This document shows positions 23,860-32,800 of a stretch of DNA of 64,000 bases, one piece after another (the stretch's first letter is position 1; every line of letters starts with the position of its first letter). The position numbers and the translations under genes were made by a program. Origin of the DNA: Pseudomonas crudilactis. GTDB taxonomy: Bacteria; Pseudomonadota; Gammaproteobacteria; Pseudomonadales; Pseudomonadaceae. Under the pieces are notes generated by a model. It was not told the origin of the DNA, did no database searches, and was given only the letters and a program-made list of their open reading frames with translations. The stretch covers positions 124,001 to 188,000 of the forward strand of contig NZ_WXVV01000001.1 of assembly GCF_013433315.1 (NCBI RefSeq), in the 5' to 3' direction.

Positions 23860-26265
23860 GTGAAGCAGAGTCAACGCCTCTCGGGCATATCAAAATTCAT
23901 TCTGGTCGGGCTGGGCGTCGTCATCGCCCTGCTCGGCTTGGCGCTGGCTGCGGGCGGCGTGAAGTTGGTCAGCCTGGGAGGCTCGTGGTACTTCCTGGTG
24001 GGTGGCTTGGTCATGGCCGTTTCCGGTCTGCTGATCGCGCGCTTCAAGCTGGCCGGTGCGTGGCTGTTCGCCGCGTTCCTGGTGGGCACCGCGATCTGGG
24101 CGGTGAGCGATGCCGGCCTGGTGTTCTGGCCGGTGTTCTCGCGCCTGTTCATGTTCAGTGTGATCGGCCTGGTCGTGGCGCTGGTCTATCCGCTGCTCAA
24201 GCGTGCCAATGGCGGCGTTGCGGGTCGCGGCGCTTACGCCGTGGCTGCGGTGCTGGCGGTCGGCGTGGCTGTGGCGGCCGGCAATATGTTCGTCGCTCAT
24301 CCAACCGTGGCGGCAACCGACACTGGTCCGGGCCTGACTCCGGTCGAGCCGGACAAAGCGCAAAAGGACTGGGCCCACTACGGCAATACCGAAGGTGGCA
24401 GCCGCTTCGCTGCGCTGGACCAGATCAATCGCGCCAACGTCGACAAGCTGAAAGTGGCATGGACCTACCACACCGGTGACGTCGCCGAGAGCGATGGCAA
24501 CGGCGCTGAAGATCAATTGACCCCGCTGCAGGTCGGCAACAAGGTGTTCATCTGCACCCCGCACAACAACCTGATCGCCCTCGATGCCGACACCGGTAAA
24601 GAACTGTGGAAGAACGCGATCAACGCTCAGTCGAAAGTCTGGCAGCGCTGCCGTGGCATGGCTTATTTCGACGCCACCAAAGCCATTGCTCAGCCGAGCA
24701 ACTCGTCGATCATCGAAGCCAAGCCTGCTCCGGCCGCCAATTGCCAGCGCCGTCTGCTGACCAACACCATCGATGCCCGTCTGATCGCAGTCGATGCGGA
24801 CACCGGCGAGTTCTGCCAGGGTTTCGGCAACAACGGCCAGGTTGATCTGAAGGCCGGTCTGGGTAACGTGCCGGACAGCTACTATCAGTTGTCCTCCGCG
24901 CCGTTAATGGCCGGCACTACCGTGGTGGTCGGCGGTCGCGTGGCTGACAACGTGCAAGCCGACATGCCGGGCGGCGTGATCCGTGGTTTCGATGTGATGA
25001 CCGGCGCCATGCGCTGGGCGTTCGACCCGGGTAACCCGCAGGACAAAAACGCACCGGCCGACGGCAGCACTTATGTGCGCAGCACGCCGAACAGCTGGGC
25101 GCCGATGTCCTATGACCCGGCCACCAATACCGTATTCCTGCCGATGGGCAGTTCGTCCACCGACATCTATGGTGTCGAGCGCAGCAAACTCGATCACACC
25201 TACGGTGCTTCGATCCTCGCGCTGGACGCCACCAGCGGTGACGAGCGCTGGGTGTTCCAGACCGTGCACAACGATCTCTGGGACTTCGACCTGCCAATGC
25301 AGCCGAGCCTGATCGACTTCACCAAGGACGGCAAAAGCATTCCGGCGCTGGTCATCGGCACCAAGGCCGGGCAGATCTACGTGCTTGATCGCGCCACCGG
25401 CAAACCGCTGACCGACGTGAAAGAAGTACCGGTGAAAGCGGCGAACATCCCGAACGAACCGTACTCCCCGACTCAGCCGAAATCGGTGGGTATGCCAGAA
25501 ATCGGTGCTCAGCACCTGACTGAATCGGACATGTGGGGCGCTACTCCGTACGATCAGCTGCTCTGCCGCATCGACTTCAAAGGCATGCGCTACGACGGCT
25601 TGTACACCGCGCCGGGTACCGATAAATCCCTGAGCTTCCCGGGTTCGCTGGGTGGCATGAACTGGGGCAGCATCTCCACTGATCCGGTGCACGGTTTCAT
25701 CTTCGTCAACGACATGCGCTTGGGTCTGTGGATTCAGATGATCCCGTCGCAGAACAAAGGTCAGGCCGCTGGCGGTGGCGAAGCGCTGAACACCGGCATG
25801 GGCGCCGTGCCGTTGAAAGGCACGCCGTACGCCGTGAACAAAAACCGCTTCCTGTCGGTGGCCGGCATTCCTTGCCAGGCACCACCGTTCGGCACGCTGA
25901 CCGCGATCGACATGAAGACGCAGAAAGTCGCCTGGCAAGTTCCAGTCGGCACCGTTGAAGACACCGGTCCACTGGGCATCCGCATGCACCTGCCGATCAA
26001 GATCGGTCTGCCAACCCTCGGCGGCACCCTGTCGACCCAAGGTGGTTTGATCTTCATCGCTGGCACCCAGGACTTCTACCTGCGCGCCTTCAACAGCGGC
26101 AACGGTGAAGAAGTCTGGAAAGCACGTCTGCCTGTCGGCAGCCAGGGCGGCCCGATGACCTATGTTTCGCCGAAAACCGGCAAGCAGTACATCGTTATCA
26201 CCGCCGGTGGTGCGCGTCAGTCGACCGATCGCGGCGACTACGTGATGGCTTACGCCTTGCCGTAA
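23860..26265 (+). CDS. gcd: Membrane-bound PQQ-dependent glucose dehydrogenase
   Basis: 801 residues from GTG 23860, the normal length for Pseudomonas Gcd. The first about 140 residues form five membrane segments (FILVGLGVVIALLGLALAAGG, then four more). The periplasmic PQQ beta-propeller follows, with the repeated tryptophan-docking blades (KDWAHYGNTEGGSRFAALDQIN, LDADTGKELWKNAIN, GGLIFIAGTQDFYLRAFNSGNGEEVWKARLP). It oxidises glucose to gluconolactone in the periplasm and reduces ubiquinone. It lies directly ahead of oprB. The operator-bearing promoter at 23801 suggests repression by an unlinked regulator. Confidence 0.96.
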   Translation: MKQSQRLSGISKFILVGLGVVIALLGLALAAGGVKLVSLGGSWYFLVGGLVMAVSGLLIARFKLAGAWLFAAFLVGTAIWAVSDAGLVFWPVFSRLFMFSVIGLVVALVYPLLKRANGGVAGRGAYAVAAVLAVGVAVAAGNMFVAHPTVAATDTGPGLTPVEPDKAQKDWAHYGNTEGGSRFAALDQINRANVDKLKVAWTYHTGDVAESDGNGAEDQLTPLQVGNKVFICTPHNNLIALDADTGKELWKNAINAQSKVWQRCRGMAYFDATKAIAQPSNSSIIEAKPAPAANCQRRLLTNTIDARLIAVDADTGEFCQGFGNNGQVDLKAGLGNVPDSYYQLSSAPLMAGTTVVVGGRVADNVQADMPGGVIRGFDVMTGAMRWAFDPGNPQDKNAPADGSTYVRSTPNSWAPMSYDPATNTVFLPMGSSSTDIYGVERSKLDHTYGASILALDATSGDERWVFQTVHNDLWDFDLPMQPSLIDFTKDGKSIPALVIGTKAGQIYVLDRATGKPLTDVKEVPVKAANIPNEPYSPTQPKSVGMPEIGAQHLTESDMWGATPYDQLLCRIDFKGMRYDGLYTAPGTDKSLSFPGSLGGMNWGSISTDPVHGFIFVNDMRLGLWIQMIPSQNKGQAAGGGEALNTGMGAVPLKGTPYAVNKNRFLSVAGIPCQAPPFGTLTAIDMKTQKVAWQVPVGTVEDTGPLGIRMHLPIKIGLPTLGGTLSTQGGLIFIAGTQDFYLRAFNSGNGEEVWKARLPVGSQGGPMTYVSPKTGKQYIVITAGGARQSTDRGDYVMAYALP

Positions 26266-26283
26266 ACCACGCTGTTCACGTAA

Positions 26284-26309
26284 AGCGCGGCACCTTCGGG
26301 TGCCGCGCT
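26284..26309 (+). terminator. Stable stem-loop between gcd and oprB
   Basis: AGCGCGGCACC-TTCG-GGTGCCGCGCT, a perfect 11-bp stem with a UUCG loop, 18 bases after the gcd stop. The following sequence (GCTTTCCCCC) is only weakly T-rich, so it may attenuate read-through into oprB or protect the gcd mRNA. Confidence 0.6.
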
Positions 26310-26350
26310 GCTTTCCCCCTATTGCTCAAGTTTTCTGCAGGAAGATTTAC

Positions 26351-27649
26351 ATGCTATCGGCTGTTGGTTTTTCCCGTTCCGACCTGTTCAAAGGCCTGTT
26401 GCTGGGCGTCGCGTGCACCACTACCCTCCCCGCGCTGGCCGACAACGATTCCGATCTGTTGACCCGCAGCACCCTCAGCGGTGACTGGGGTGGCTTGCGT
26501 CACCAGATGGATGCACAAGGCATCAAGTTCACCGGCGACTACAGCGGTGAAATGGCTTACAACGCCGATGGCGGTTTGCATCGCTCGGCGCGTTACTCGC
26601 AGAACATCAAGCTCGGCGTGCAGTTCGACCTGAGCAAACTGTACGGCGTCGACAATGCCGGCAAGGTCCAGCTGACCATCAACGACCGTCGCGGCAACAG
26701 CGCTTCGGAAGATCTGGTCGGCAACCGTCTGCCGATCCAGGAAAACTACGGTGGCCTCTACACGCGCCTGACCGAACTGAGTTACGAGCGCAGCCTGTTT
26801 ACCCCGGCGCTCAACGTGAAGCTCGGTTACATGGCCATGGGTAATGACCTCGGCGGCCTCGACAGCGGCATTCTGTGCAACTTCATGAACGCCGGTTTCT
26901 GCGGCCATCCGCTGAACATGTCAGGCGGCAGCGGCTGGACCAACTACCCCAACGCGCGCCTCGGCGTGCGGGTGAAATACGATCTGTCGTCCTCGTGGCA
27001 ACTGCGCGTGGCCGCGTTCAACGTCGACCCGGAAAGCAACGGCAACTCCAGTCGCGCCTGGCATCTTGGCCCGAAACACACCACTGGCACCGTGGTGCCG
27101 ATTGAGTTGGTGTACAAACACGCAGGTACCCTGCCCGGCGAATACAAGCTCGGCTACTACTACGACAGCTCCGACGTAAAGCGCATCGGCAGCGACGACG
27201 AAGTCTCCGGCCGTGGCGGTCATTACCTGCTGATCGATCAGGCGGTCTGGAACTCGCCGACCTCCGAAGGTCGCAGCCTGCACGCTTTCGGTCAGTACTC
27301 GGCGGCCAGCGAAGCGGCCTCGCCGTTCAGCAAGTGGTACGGCACCGGTGTAGTTTTGTACAAACCGTTCGAAGGTCGCCCGCGAGACACCGTTGCTCTC
27401 GGTTACGGCCGCGCCGTGCCCAACCCGCGCAGCCGTGACGTGCTGCAGGACGCCGCATTGAACAACGGCACGGCGTTCCCGAACCTGGACAGCGCCGAGC
27501 AATTGATCGAACTCGGCTACGGTTATCAGGCCACGCCTTGGCTGACCCTGCGCCCGAATGTGCAGTACATCATCGAGCCGGGCGCGTTCTCCGGGCAGGA
27601 CATCGATAATGCGCTGGTGTTTGGTTTGCAGGTCAAAGCGGCGCTCTGA
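26351..27649 (+). CDS. oprB: Carbohydrate-selective porin OprB
   Basis: 432 residues from ATG 26351 (GAAGATTTAC ahead). Signal peptide to about residue 29 (GVACTTTLPALA-DNDSD). Then the OprB pattern: RSTLSGDWGGLRHQMDAQGIKFTGDYSGEMAYNADGG, and a barrel ending NALVFGLQVKAAL. It lets glucose and other sugars cross the outer membrane. Placement after gcd matches glucose uptake feeding periplasmic oxidation. Confidence 0.93.
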   Translation: MLSAVGFSRSDLFKGLLLGVACTTTLPALADNDSDLLTRSTLSGDWGGLRHQMDAQGIKFTGDYSGEMAYNADGGLHRSARYSQNIKLGVQFDLSKLYGVDNAGKVQLTINDRRGNSASEDLVGNRLPIQENYGGLYTRLTELSYERSLFTPALNVKLGYMAMGNDLGGLDSGILCNFMNAGFCGHPLNMSGGSGWTNYPNARLGVRVKYDLSSSWQLRVAAFNVDPESNGNSSRAWHLGPKHTTGTVVPIELVYKHAGTLPGEYKLGYYYDSSDVKRIGSDDEVSGRGGHYLLIDQAVWNSPTSEGRSLHAFGQYSAASEAASPFSKWYGTGVVLYKPFEGRPRDTVALGYGRAVPNPRSRDVLQDAALNNGTAFPNLDSAEQLIELGYGYQATPWLTLRPNVQYIIEPGAFSGQDIDNALVFGLQVKAAL

Positions 27650-27668
27650 TCTCCAAATAGCAGGCAAT

Positions 27669-27699
27669 AAAAAACCCGGTTTGAATGCCGGGTTTTTTA
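27669..27699. terminator. Bidirectional terminator between oprB and the Lys-rich gene
   Basis: A-run, ACCCGG stem, 8-base loop, CCGGGT, T-run: works in both directions for the convergent genes. Confidence 0.88.
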
Positions 27700-27711
27700 T
27701 TGTCTTCACGA

Positions 27712-27963
27712 TCACTTTTTCTTTTTAGCCGGCTTGTCAGCCTTCTTCGAATCCTTGGCCTTCTCAGGCTTGCTATCGGCTTTTTTCGCCGACTTCTTCG
27801 GCTCGGCATCTTTTTTCTTGTCTTTCTTGTCCTTGTCGGAGGACTTTGAAAGCGCCGAAGCCGCTGCTGATTTTTTCTCAGGTGATGACTTTTTGTCTTT
27901 CAAGTCTTTGCTGGCTTTCGAAGCGTCACCTTTGTCTTTGCTTTTCTTTTCGTCTTTAGCCAC
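27712..27963 (-). CDS. Lysine-rich, low-complexity basic protein
   Basis: 83 residues from GTG 27963, preceded by GAGAGG at good spacing (another GTG at 27972 is less well placed). 33 residues are lysine, with Asp, Ser and Ala making up most of the rest. No folded domain is apparent. The composition resembles the disordered tails of AlgP/histone H1-like proteins of Pseudomonas, so nucleic-acid binding is possible but unproven. Confidence 0.7.
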   Translation of the reverse strand: MAKDEKKSKDKGDASKASKDLKDKKSSPEKKSAAASALSKSSDKDKKDKKKDAEPKKSAKKADSKPEKAKDSKKADKPAKKKK

Positions 27964-28161
27964 GTTGACCACCTCTCGGAGTGTGCCGGTATTGACACAG
28001 CGCCTGTGCGATTGACCACAAGCTAATCATTAGGCGAGCAGGTCCGACAGCGGTTCAGATTATTTTCAGACGGCGAAACTTTGCCAAACCTCTGCACCTC
28101 GCGGTGCTGTGACTGTCACAGCACGATGAAGCACTGGCCTATAACTGTCAGGAGAAATGAA

Positions 28162-28623
28162 GTGCAGCACCGCCTGCAACAGCCAACACGTCGGACTGCA
28201 TTTATTGCAGACACGACGGCGCTGATCCTGTTTTTCACCACCACCGGCATCATCAATGAACGTTTGATTGCCGGCATGACCTGGGATCAGGTTCTGCACG
28301 CGCGCCTGTTGGGCGCGGCGCTGATGATTCCCGTCGCGCGACCTTACGGTCTCTGGCGCGATTGGGTGATGACGCGCGCCGGTCAGGGTCGAGTGTCCCG
28401 GTTGCTCTGGGACAGCATCGCCCTGGTCAGTTTTCAGGTGCCGATCTATGCCGCGATCATTGCCTTCAGTGGTGCATCGGGAGAAGGTCTGGTGCGCGGC
28501 ACGCTGGGTGCAGCGGTGATGATGCTGGTTCTGGGGCGACCCTATGGGGCGTTTCTTAACGGGGTGCGGAGGCTGTTTGGCTTGCCTCCGGGTGGGGAAA
28601 AACCGATGTCGTTGAACGGTTGA
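28162..28623 (+). CDS. alaE: L-alanine exporter AlaE family
   Basis: 153 residues from GTG 28162 with ribosome site CAGGAGAAA; the frame upstream to 28081 lacks one. Matches AlaE in length (about 150) and layout: a first segment FIADTTALILFFTTTGIINERLIAGMTWDQ, then ARPYGLWRDWVM, VSFQVPIYAAIIAFSGA and a last segment GRPYGAFLNGVRRLFGL. Four membrane segments. Exports alanine, driven by the proton gradient, in characterised members. Confidence 0.85.
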   Translation: MQHRLQQPTRRTAFIADTTALILFFTTTGIINERLIAGMTWDQVLHARLLGAALMIPVARPYGLWRDWVMTRAGQGRVSRLLWDSIALVSFQVPIYAAIIAFSGASGEGLVRGTLGAAVMMLVLGRPYGAFLNGVRRLFGLPPGGEKPMSLNG

Positions 28624-28710
28624 GTGGCTGGGGGAGATTTCAGGGACAGCCCACATTCAGAAAAACGTGATCTGTCCTTTAATCCCGCTCTTCTGACCAG
28701 CTTCAACGGT

Positions 28711-29073
28711 TCAACCTCTCGCTCCGGTTTCATAAAAATGGTCAACGCAATAAGCTCGTCCCTTGAGTACACGTTGCTTGCAGTCCTTCGCCAGACAAGC
28801 AGAAGTATCCAGGCCGCCATGATTCTCGACCATGCGCAGCTTTATCAAAGTTTCCATATCAGCTGATTCCCAGCCCTCTGGCGAGTCCAGTTTGCGCGCG
28901 TACAGGGCTTGATATTTATCCCACTCATCCGCTCGCCAAAGCTGCCCGCACTCGGGACATTGCAATAGTTTGATCCAGTCCGCCGTTGCAAGGCAGCGCA
29001 TTCCTGCGACAAACGCCGTGTAACGCTGACTAATATCTACCAGATCGTCTTTACCGTTGCAGGTACATTGCAT
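28711..29073 (-). CDS. Hypothetical cysteine-rich protein
   Basis: 120 residues from ATG 29073, which follows GGAGTAGG. Three cysteine knots are visible (MQCTCNG, LLQCPECGQLW and CLAKDCKQRVLKGRAYCVDHFY), likely zinc sites. The centre resembles small zinc-ribbon proteins found beside toxin-immunity or phage-related genes, but I do not recognise a family. It lies in a lower-GC patch with the DUF6228 gene upstream, and a copy of the dispersed motif lies between them. Confidence 0.6.
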   Translation of the reverse strand: MQCTCNGKDDLVDISQRYTAFVAGMRCLATADWIKLLQCPECGQLWRADEWDKYQALYARKLDSPEGWESADMETLIKLRMVENHGGLDTSACLAKDCKQRVLKGRAYCVDHFYETGARG

Positions 29074-29120
29074 TTTCCTACTCCGAATCTTCTTGCTTCT
29101 ACTCGTTCCAGGGTGGAGGT

Positions 29121-29138
29121 CTGCTTCTGGCCGAAAGC
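29121..29138 (-). repeat. Dispersed motif, copy 3
   Basis: CTGCTTCTGGCCGAAAGC, the complement of the CGGCCAGAAGCGG motif at 5676 and 6341, in the 139-base gap between the Cys-rich and DUF6228 genes. Confidence 0.45.
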
Positions 29139-29212
29139 TCGCTAAAAAAAGCTTGCGATCAACACGCCAGGTTGCAGATTTGCGGTTCAAAGACTTGACT
29201 CCGACTGCGCCG

Positions 29213-29605
29213 TTAAATTGCGGACAAGTCTTTTGCAAAGCGCTCAACCTGGCTGGGGAGGACCAACAAAGACCCATTTATTTGCCAATCACAGTCGTCA
29301 TCTGACGTTGAACCCAAGTAGACGCGCAAGAACACCAAACCCGGGAAATGAGGATCTAAACAGGCCGAAAGTGCAAAATCCTCGCTCTCAGAAAGCCACT
29401 CTTTAGAAACCCCTTCCTCAAGCTGCCCAACCGACGCGAAGAATCCGTCGAGTCGAGGCAGGTGATCTGCAGAGGAGGTCCATTCCGTTGTAATTTCCGC
29501 GTGTAGATCAGTGCCCGCGAGTCGAACGACGATACAGCCAATCCGGCTGCTACACGGCGTGATGGTCAGCTTCAGCCCATCCTGTTGCATTATTTCTGCT
29601 GGCAT
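29213..29605 (-). CDS. DUF6228-like hypothetical protein
   Basis: 130 residues (ATG at 29605, or the internal ATG giving MQQDGLKLTI). The alternating strand pattern, with LHAEITTEWTSSADHLPRLDGFFASVGQLEEG followed by SESEDFALSACLDPHFPGLVFLRVYLGS, matches small DUF6228-type proteins. These are of unknown function and often occur as isolated accessory genes or near toxin-immunity loci. It may form a unit with the Cys-rich gene downstream. Confidence 0.55.
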   Translation of the reverse strand: MPAEIMQQDGLKLTITPCSSRIGCIVVRLAGTDLHAEITTEWTSSADHLPRLDGFFASVGQLEEGVSKEWLSESEDFALSACLDPHFPGLVFLRVYLGSTSDDDCDWQINGSLLVLPSQVERFAKDLSAI

Positions 29606-29689
29606 TTCCGTACCAATGTCACGAGTGAAGTGCCGATATTACTACGTGACCGTGCAGGGGATAGGCCAGTTAGTCTTAGGTTGAAGAAT

Positions 29690-29739
29690 CTGCTTCCGAC
29701 CGGGAATTGCCCATCACGAATGTCCGCTACTGGCTGGCA
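29690..29739. repeat. Degraded copies of the dispersed motif
   Basis: TCTGCTTCCGACCGGGA (29690-29706) and TGTCCGCTACTGGCTGGCA (29721-29739) resemble the motif seen at 6341 and 29121. They lie in the 259-base gap between the DUF6228 and sensor kinase genes; otherwise only the stem at 29838 was seen there. Confidence 0.35.
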
Positions 29740-29834
29740 GCAATAGACTGAAGCAGAGTTTTCTTTCGCTTAGGCTTCAGCTTTTTTTCGCCATGCAACA
29801 AAGAGCAGCATGCCGGCCCCAACCAGCAGCCGTT

Positions 29835-29860
29835 AAAGGTGAGCGGCCTACCTGCTCACC
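29835..29860 (-). terminator. Weak terminator after the hybrid kinase
   Basis: GGTGAGC (29838-29844) pairs with GCTCACC (29854-29860); on the minus strand the stem is followed by TTTAA. It lies 5 bases beyond the kinase stop codon. Confidence 0.45.
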
Positions 29861-29864
29861 CGGT

Positions 29865-32800
29865 TCATTTATCCTGAAGAAGCTGCAAGGCGCGGTCAAA
29901 GTCGAACAGTTCCACCTGCGCCGCGACGAGTGTCAGACGCTCTGCCAACGCTCGATCGAGCGGCCTGTTGCGCAGTGCCGCCAGCACGTCCAAAGCCGCC
30001 GTATCACCTTCGTCCAAAAGAACAACAAGCCTGTTCAGTTGCTCGCTGATTGCCGATTCGTCCAGCAGCTCGTCATCCGTGGAGGCCGTTGTGTCCGCCT
30101 TAAGGTCGGCCAGAGACGCCAGGGTCGGGCGCAAGCAATGTTCGACCTGCGTCGCTAGCGCTTGCACTACCGTAGCCGGCTCGCCGTTCTGGCAGGCCTG
30201 CTCCAACAAAGTGCAAGCCTGTGCCACGGCCTTGGCGCCGAGGTTGCCGGCGGTGCCGCGCAAACTGTGCGCCAGCCGTCCGGCGGCAGCAGGGTCCGGA
30301 TCGATTTGTGCGGCCTGGAATTGCTCGGCAAAGTCTGTCTGAGTATCGCGAAACTTGCAGAGCAAACGTAAATAGAGATCCCGCCGCCCCATGCAAGTGG
30401 CAAGGCCCGCCGCGAGGTCGATGCCCTCAAGATGCTCGGGCAAGCCATCGGCGAAACCTGCGTTCAGCGGTGTTTGAGCGGCTCTTGGCTTGATCCATTT
30501 TGCCAATGTGGCGAACATCGTTTCGACGTTGAGTGGCTTGGAAATATGGTCGTTCATGCCGCATTCGAGCGCGCGCTCGCGGTCACCGTCCATGGCATTG
30601 GCGGTCATGGCGATCACCGGAAGCGTGCTGAAGCGCGGTTGCTGGCGAATGTGCCGGGTGGCCGTGTAGCCATCCATCACCGGCATCTGGCAATCCATCA
30701 GCACGCCATCGAAGTCGCCATCCTCGCCGAGAATATCCAAGGCCTCCTGGCCGTGCGTGGCGAGTCGCAAGCGTATTCCGACGCTCTCCAGCAGCTCGCT
30801 GGCCAGTTCCTGATTCAGCTCGTTATCTTCGACCAGAAGCAGCCGCGCGCCATTGAGACTGGCGACGGTACTGGCATTGTGTTGGGAGCGTTCGCCAGCC
30901 CGAGTGTCGCTGTGTGTGTCTCTGCCCAGCACGACACCGATTGCTTCGAGCAACGATGACGGCGTGACGGGTTTGGTCAGTACCACCGGCAACTGGATGC
31001 CTTGGCGTTCGGCTTCTTCGCGGGCTTCTTCGCGGCCAAAAGCCGTCACCATGATGACCGATGGCGTGCGCAGCAGACTGGCGGAATGCATTCTGCTCAC
31101 GGTTTCCATGCCATCCATGCCGGGCATCCGCCAGTCCATCAAGACCAGATCGTAAGGCAGGACCTTGTGCTCGGCGTCGGCCAACATGCGCAGCGCCAGA
31201 CTACCGCTCTGCGCGACATCCACTTCCAGGCCAAAGCTGCGTGCCATGCCCGAGAGAATTTCACGGGCACTGGTGTTGTCATCCACGACAAGCACGCGCA
31301 TGCCCAACAGTTCGCCAGCCTTGAACATACGACGCGGCAGAACATTTTGCTGTACGCCGAGTTGTACCTGGAAGTGGAACGTGGAGCCGACTCCCGGCTC
31401 GCTCTCGACCCAGATTCGGCCGGCCATCAGCTCCACCAGTTTCTTGGAAATAGATAATCCCAAACCGGTGCCACCATATTTGCGGGTGATTGAAGTGTCC
31501 GCCTGACTGAACGACTGGAACAGGCGTGAACACTGCTCGACGGTCATGCCGATGCCCGTGTCGCGCACCCAGAAATGCAGCTCCACGCTGTCCGTGTGCG
31601 CCTCCACTTCTTCCAGACCGACGACGATCTCGCCGTGCTCGGTGAACTTGGCCGCGTTGTTGCCGAGGTTGATCAGCACCTGCCCCAGCCGCAAGGGATC
31701 GCCCAGCAGTGCCGTGGGCAGGCCGGGCGGGATCTGGAACAACAACTCGAGGCCCTTGTCCTCGGTCTTCAGGCCAATCATGGCAGCGAAGCTGTCGAGT
31801 ACGTCTTCGAGGCGGAACGGCACCTGTTCGAGGTTCATCCTGCCGGCCTCGATCTTGGAGAAGTCGAGGATGTCGTTGATGATCCCCAACAGGTTCTCCG
31901 CCGAGCGGTGGACCTTTTCAATGTAGTTGCGCTGGCGTTTGTCCAGTTCAGTACGCAGTGCCAGGTGGCTCATACCGATGATGGCGTTCATCGGCGTACG
32001 GATTTCATGGCTCATGTTGGCGAGGAACTCGCTCTTGGCCTGCGTGGCTTCTTCGGCCGCAGCCCTTGCCTCTGCCAGTGCGGTGACGTCGATATTGATG
32101 CCGGTTGCGCGCAATGGTTTGCCGTCAGGCGTGCGTGAGAAGCGGTTCAGCGACCGCAGCGTGCGCACCCTTCCATCGTTCTTGCGGACGATCCGGAAGT
32201 CGAACTCGACGCGGTCATTGCCACTCTGGATGGCGCTCTCGAACGCGCTGCTGACCCGTGCCACGTCCTCGGGATGCATCAGCGCCTTCCAGTGCGCCAA
32301 CGTGCCACCGAATGCGCCAGGCTCAAGTCCGAACAGGGTTTCGAGCTGGGGCGTCCAATAATTTGTGCCGCTGACCAGATCGACGTCGAACAGCCCGATG
32401 TCACCGGACTCCTGTGCCAGGTTCAGGCGATCGCTGGCGGTTCGCAGCCGGGCTTCCATTGCGCGGCGATCACTCACGTCGCGCACCGAGGCACACACGC
32501 AGACACCACGACCCTCCAGACGCGGTAGATGAGAAAGGCCTATTTCCACAGAGAACAGACTGCCGTCTTTGCGTACCCCGCTCAGATCGTCAAGATCGCC
32601 GCCCATCTGCCGGGTTCCGCCGCTGGCAATGAAGCCGTCGCGTAACTTGACATGGCGCTCGCGGGCAGCCTGCGGTACCAGACGCTCGATGCTGGCGCCG
32701 ATCAGCTCGCCGGGGGCGTAGCCAAACAAGGTGTCCATTTGCGGGTTGGTCATCAGGATGCGACCGTCGGCCCCCAGCACCAGCATGCCGTCCGGTGCTG

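Noticed and set aside
29763..29830. Short minus-strand frame reading LLVGAGMLLFVAWRKKAEA
   Set aside because: It resembles a hydrophobic sorting tail but is only about 19 codons after an in-frame stop, with no upstream gene; at most a remnant.
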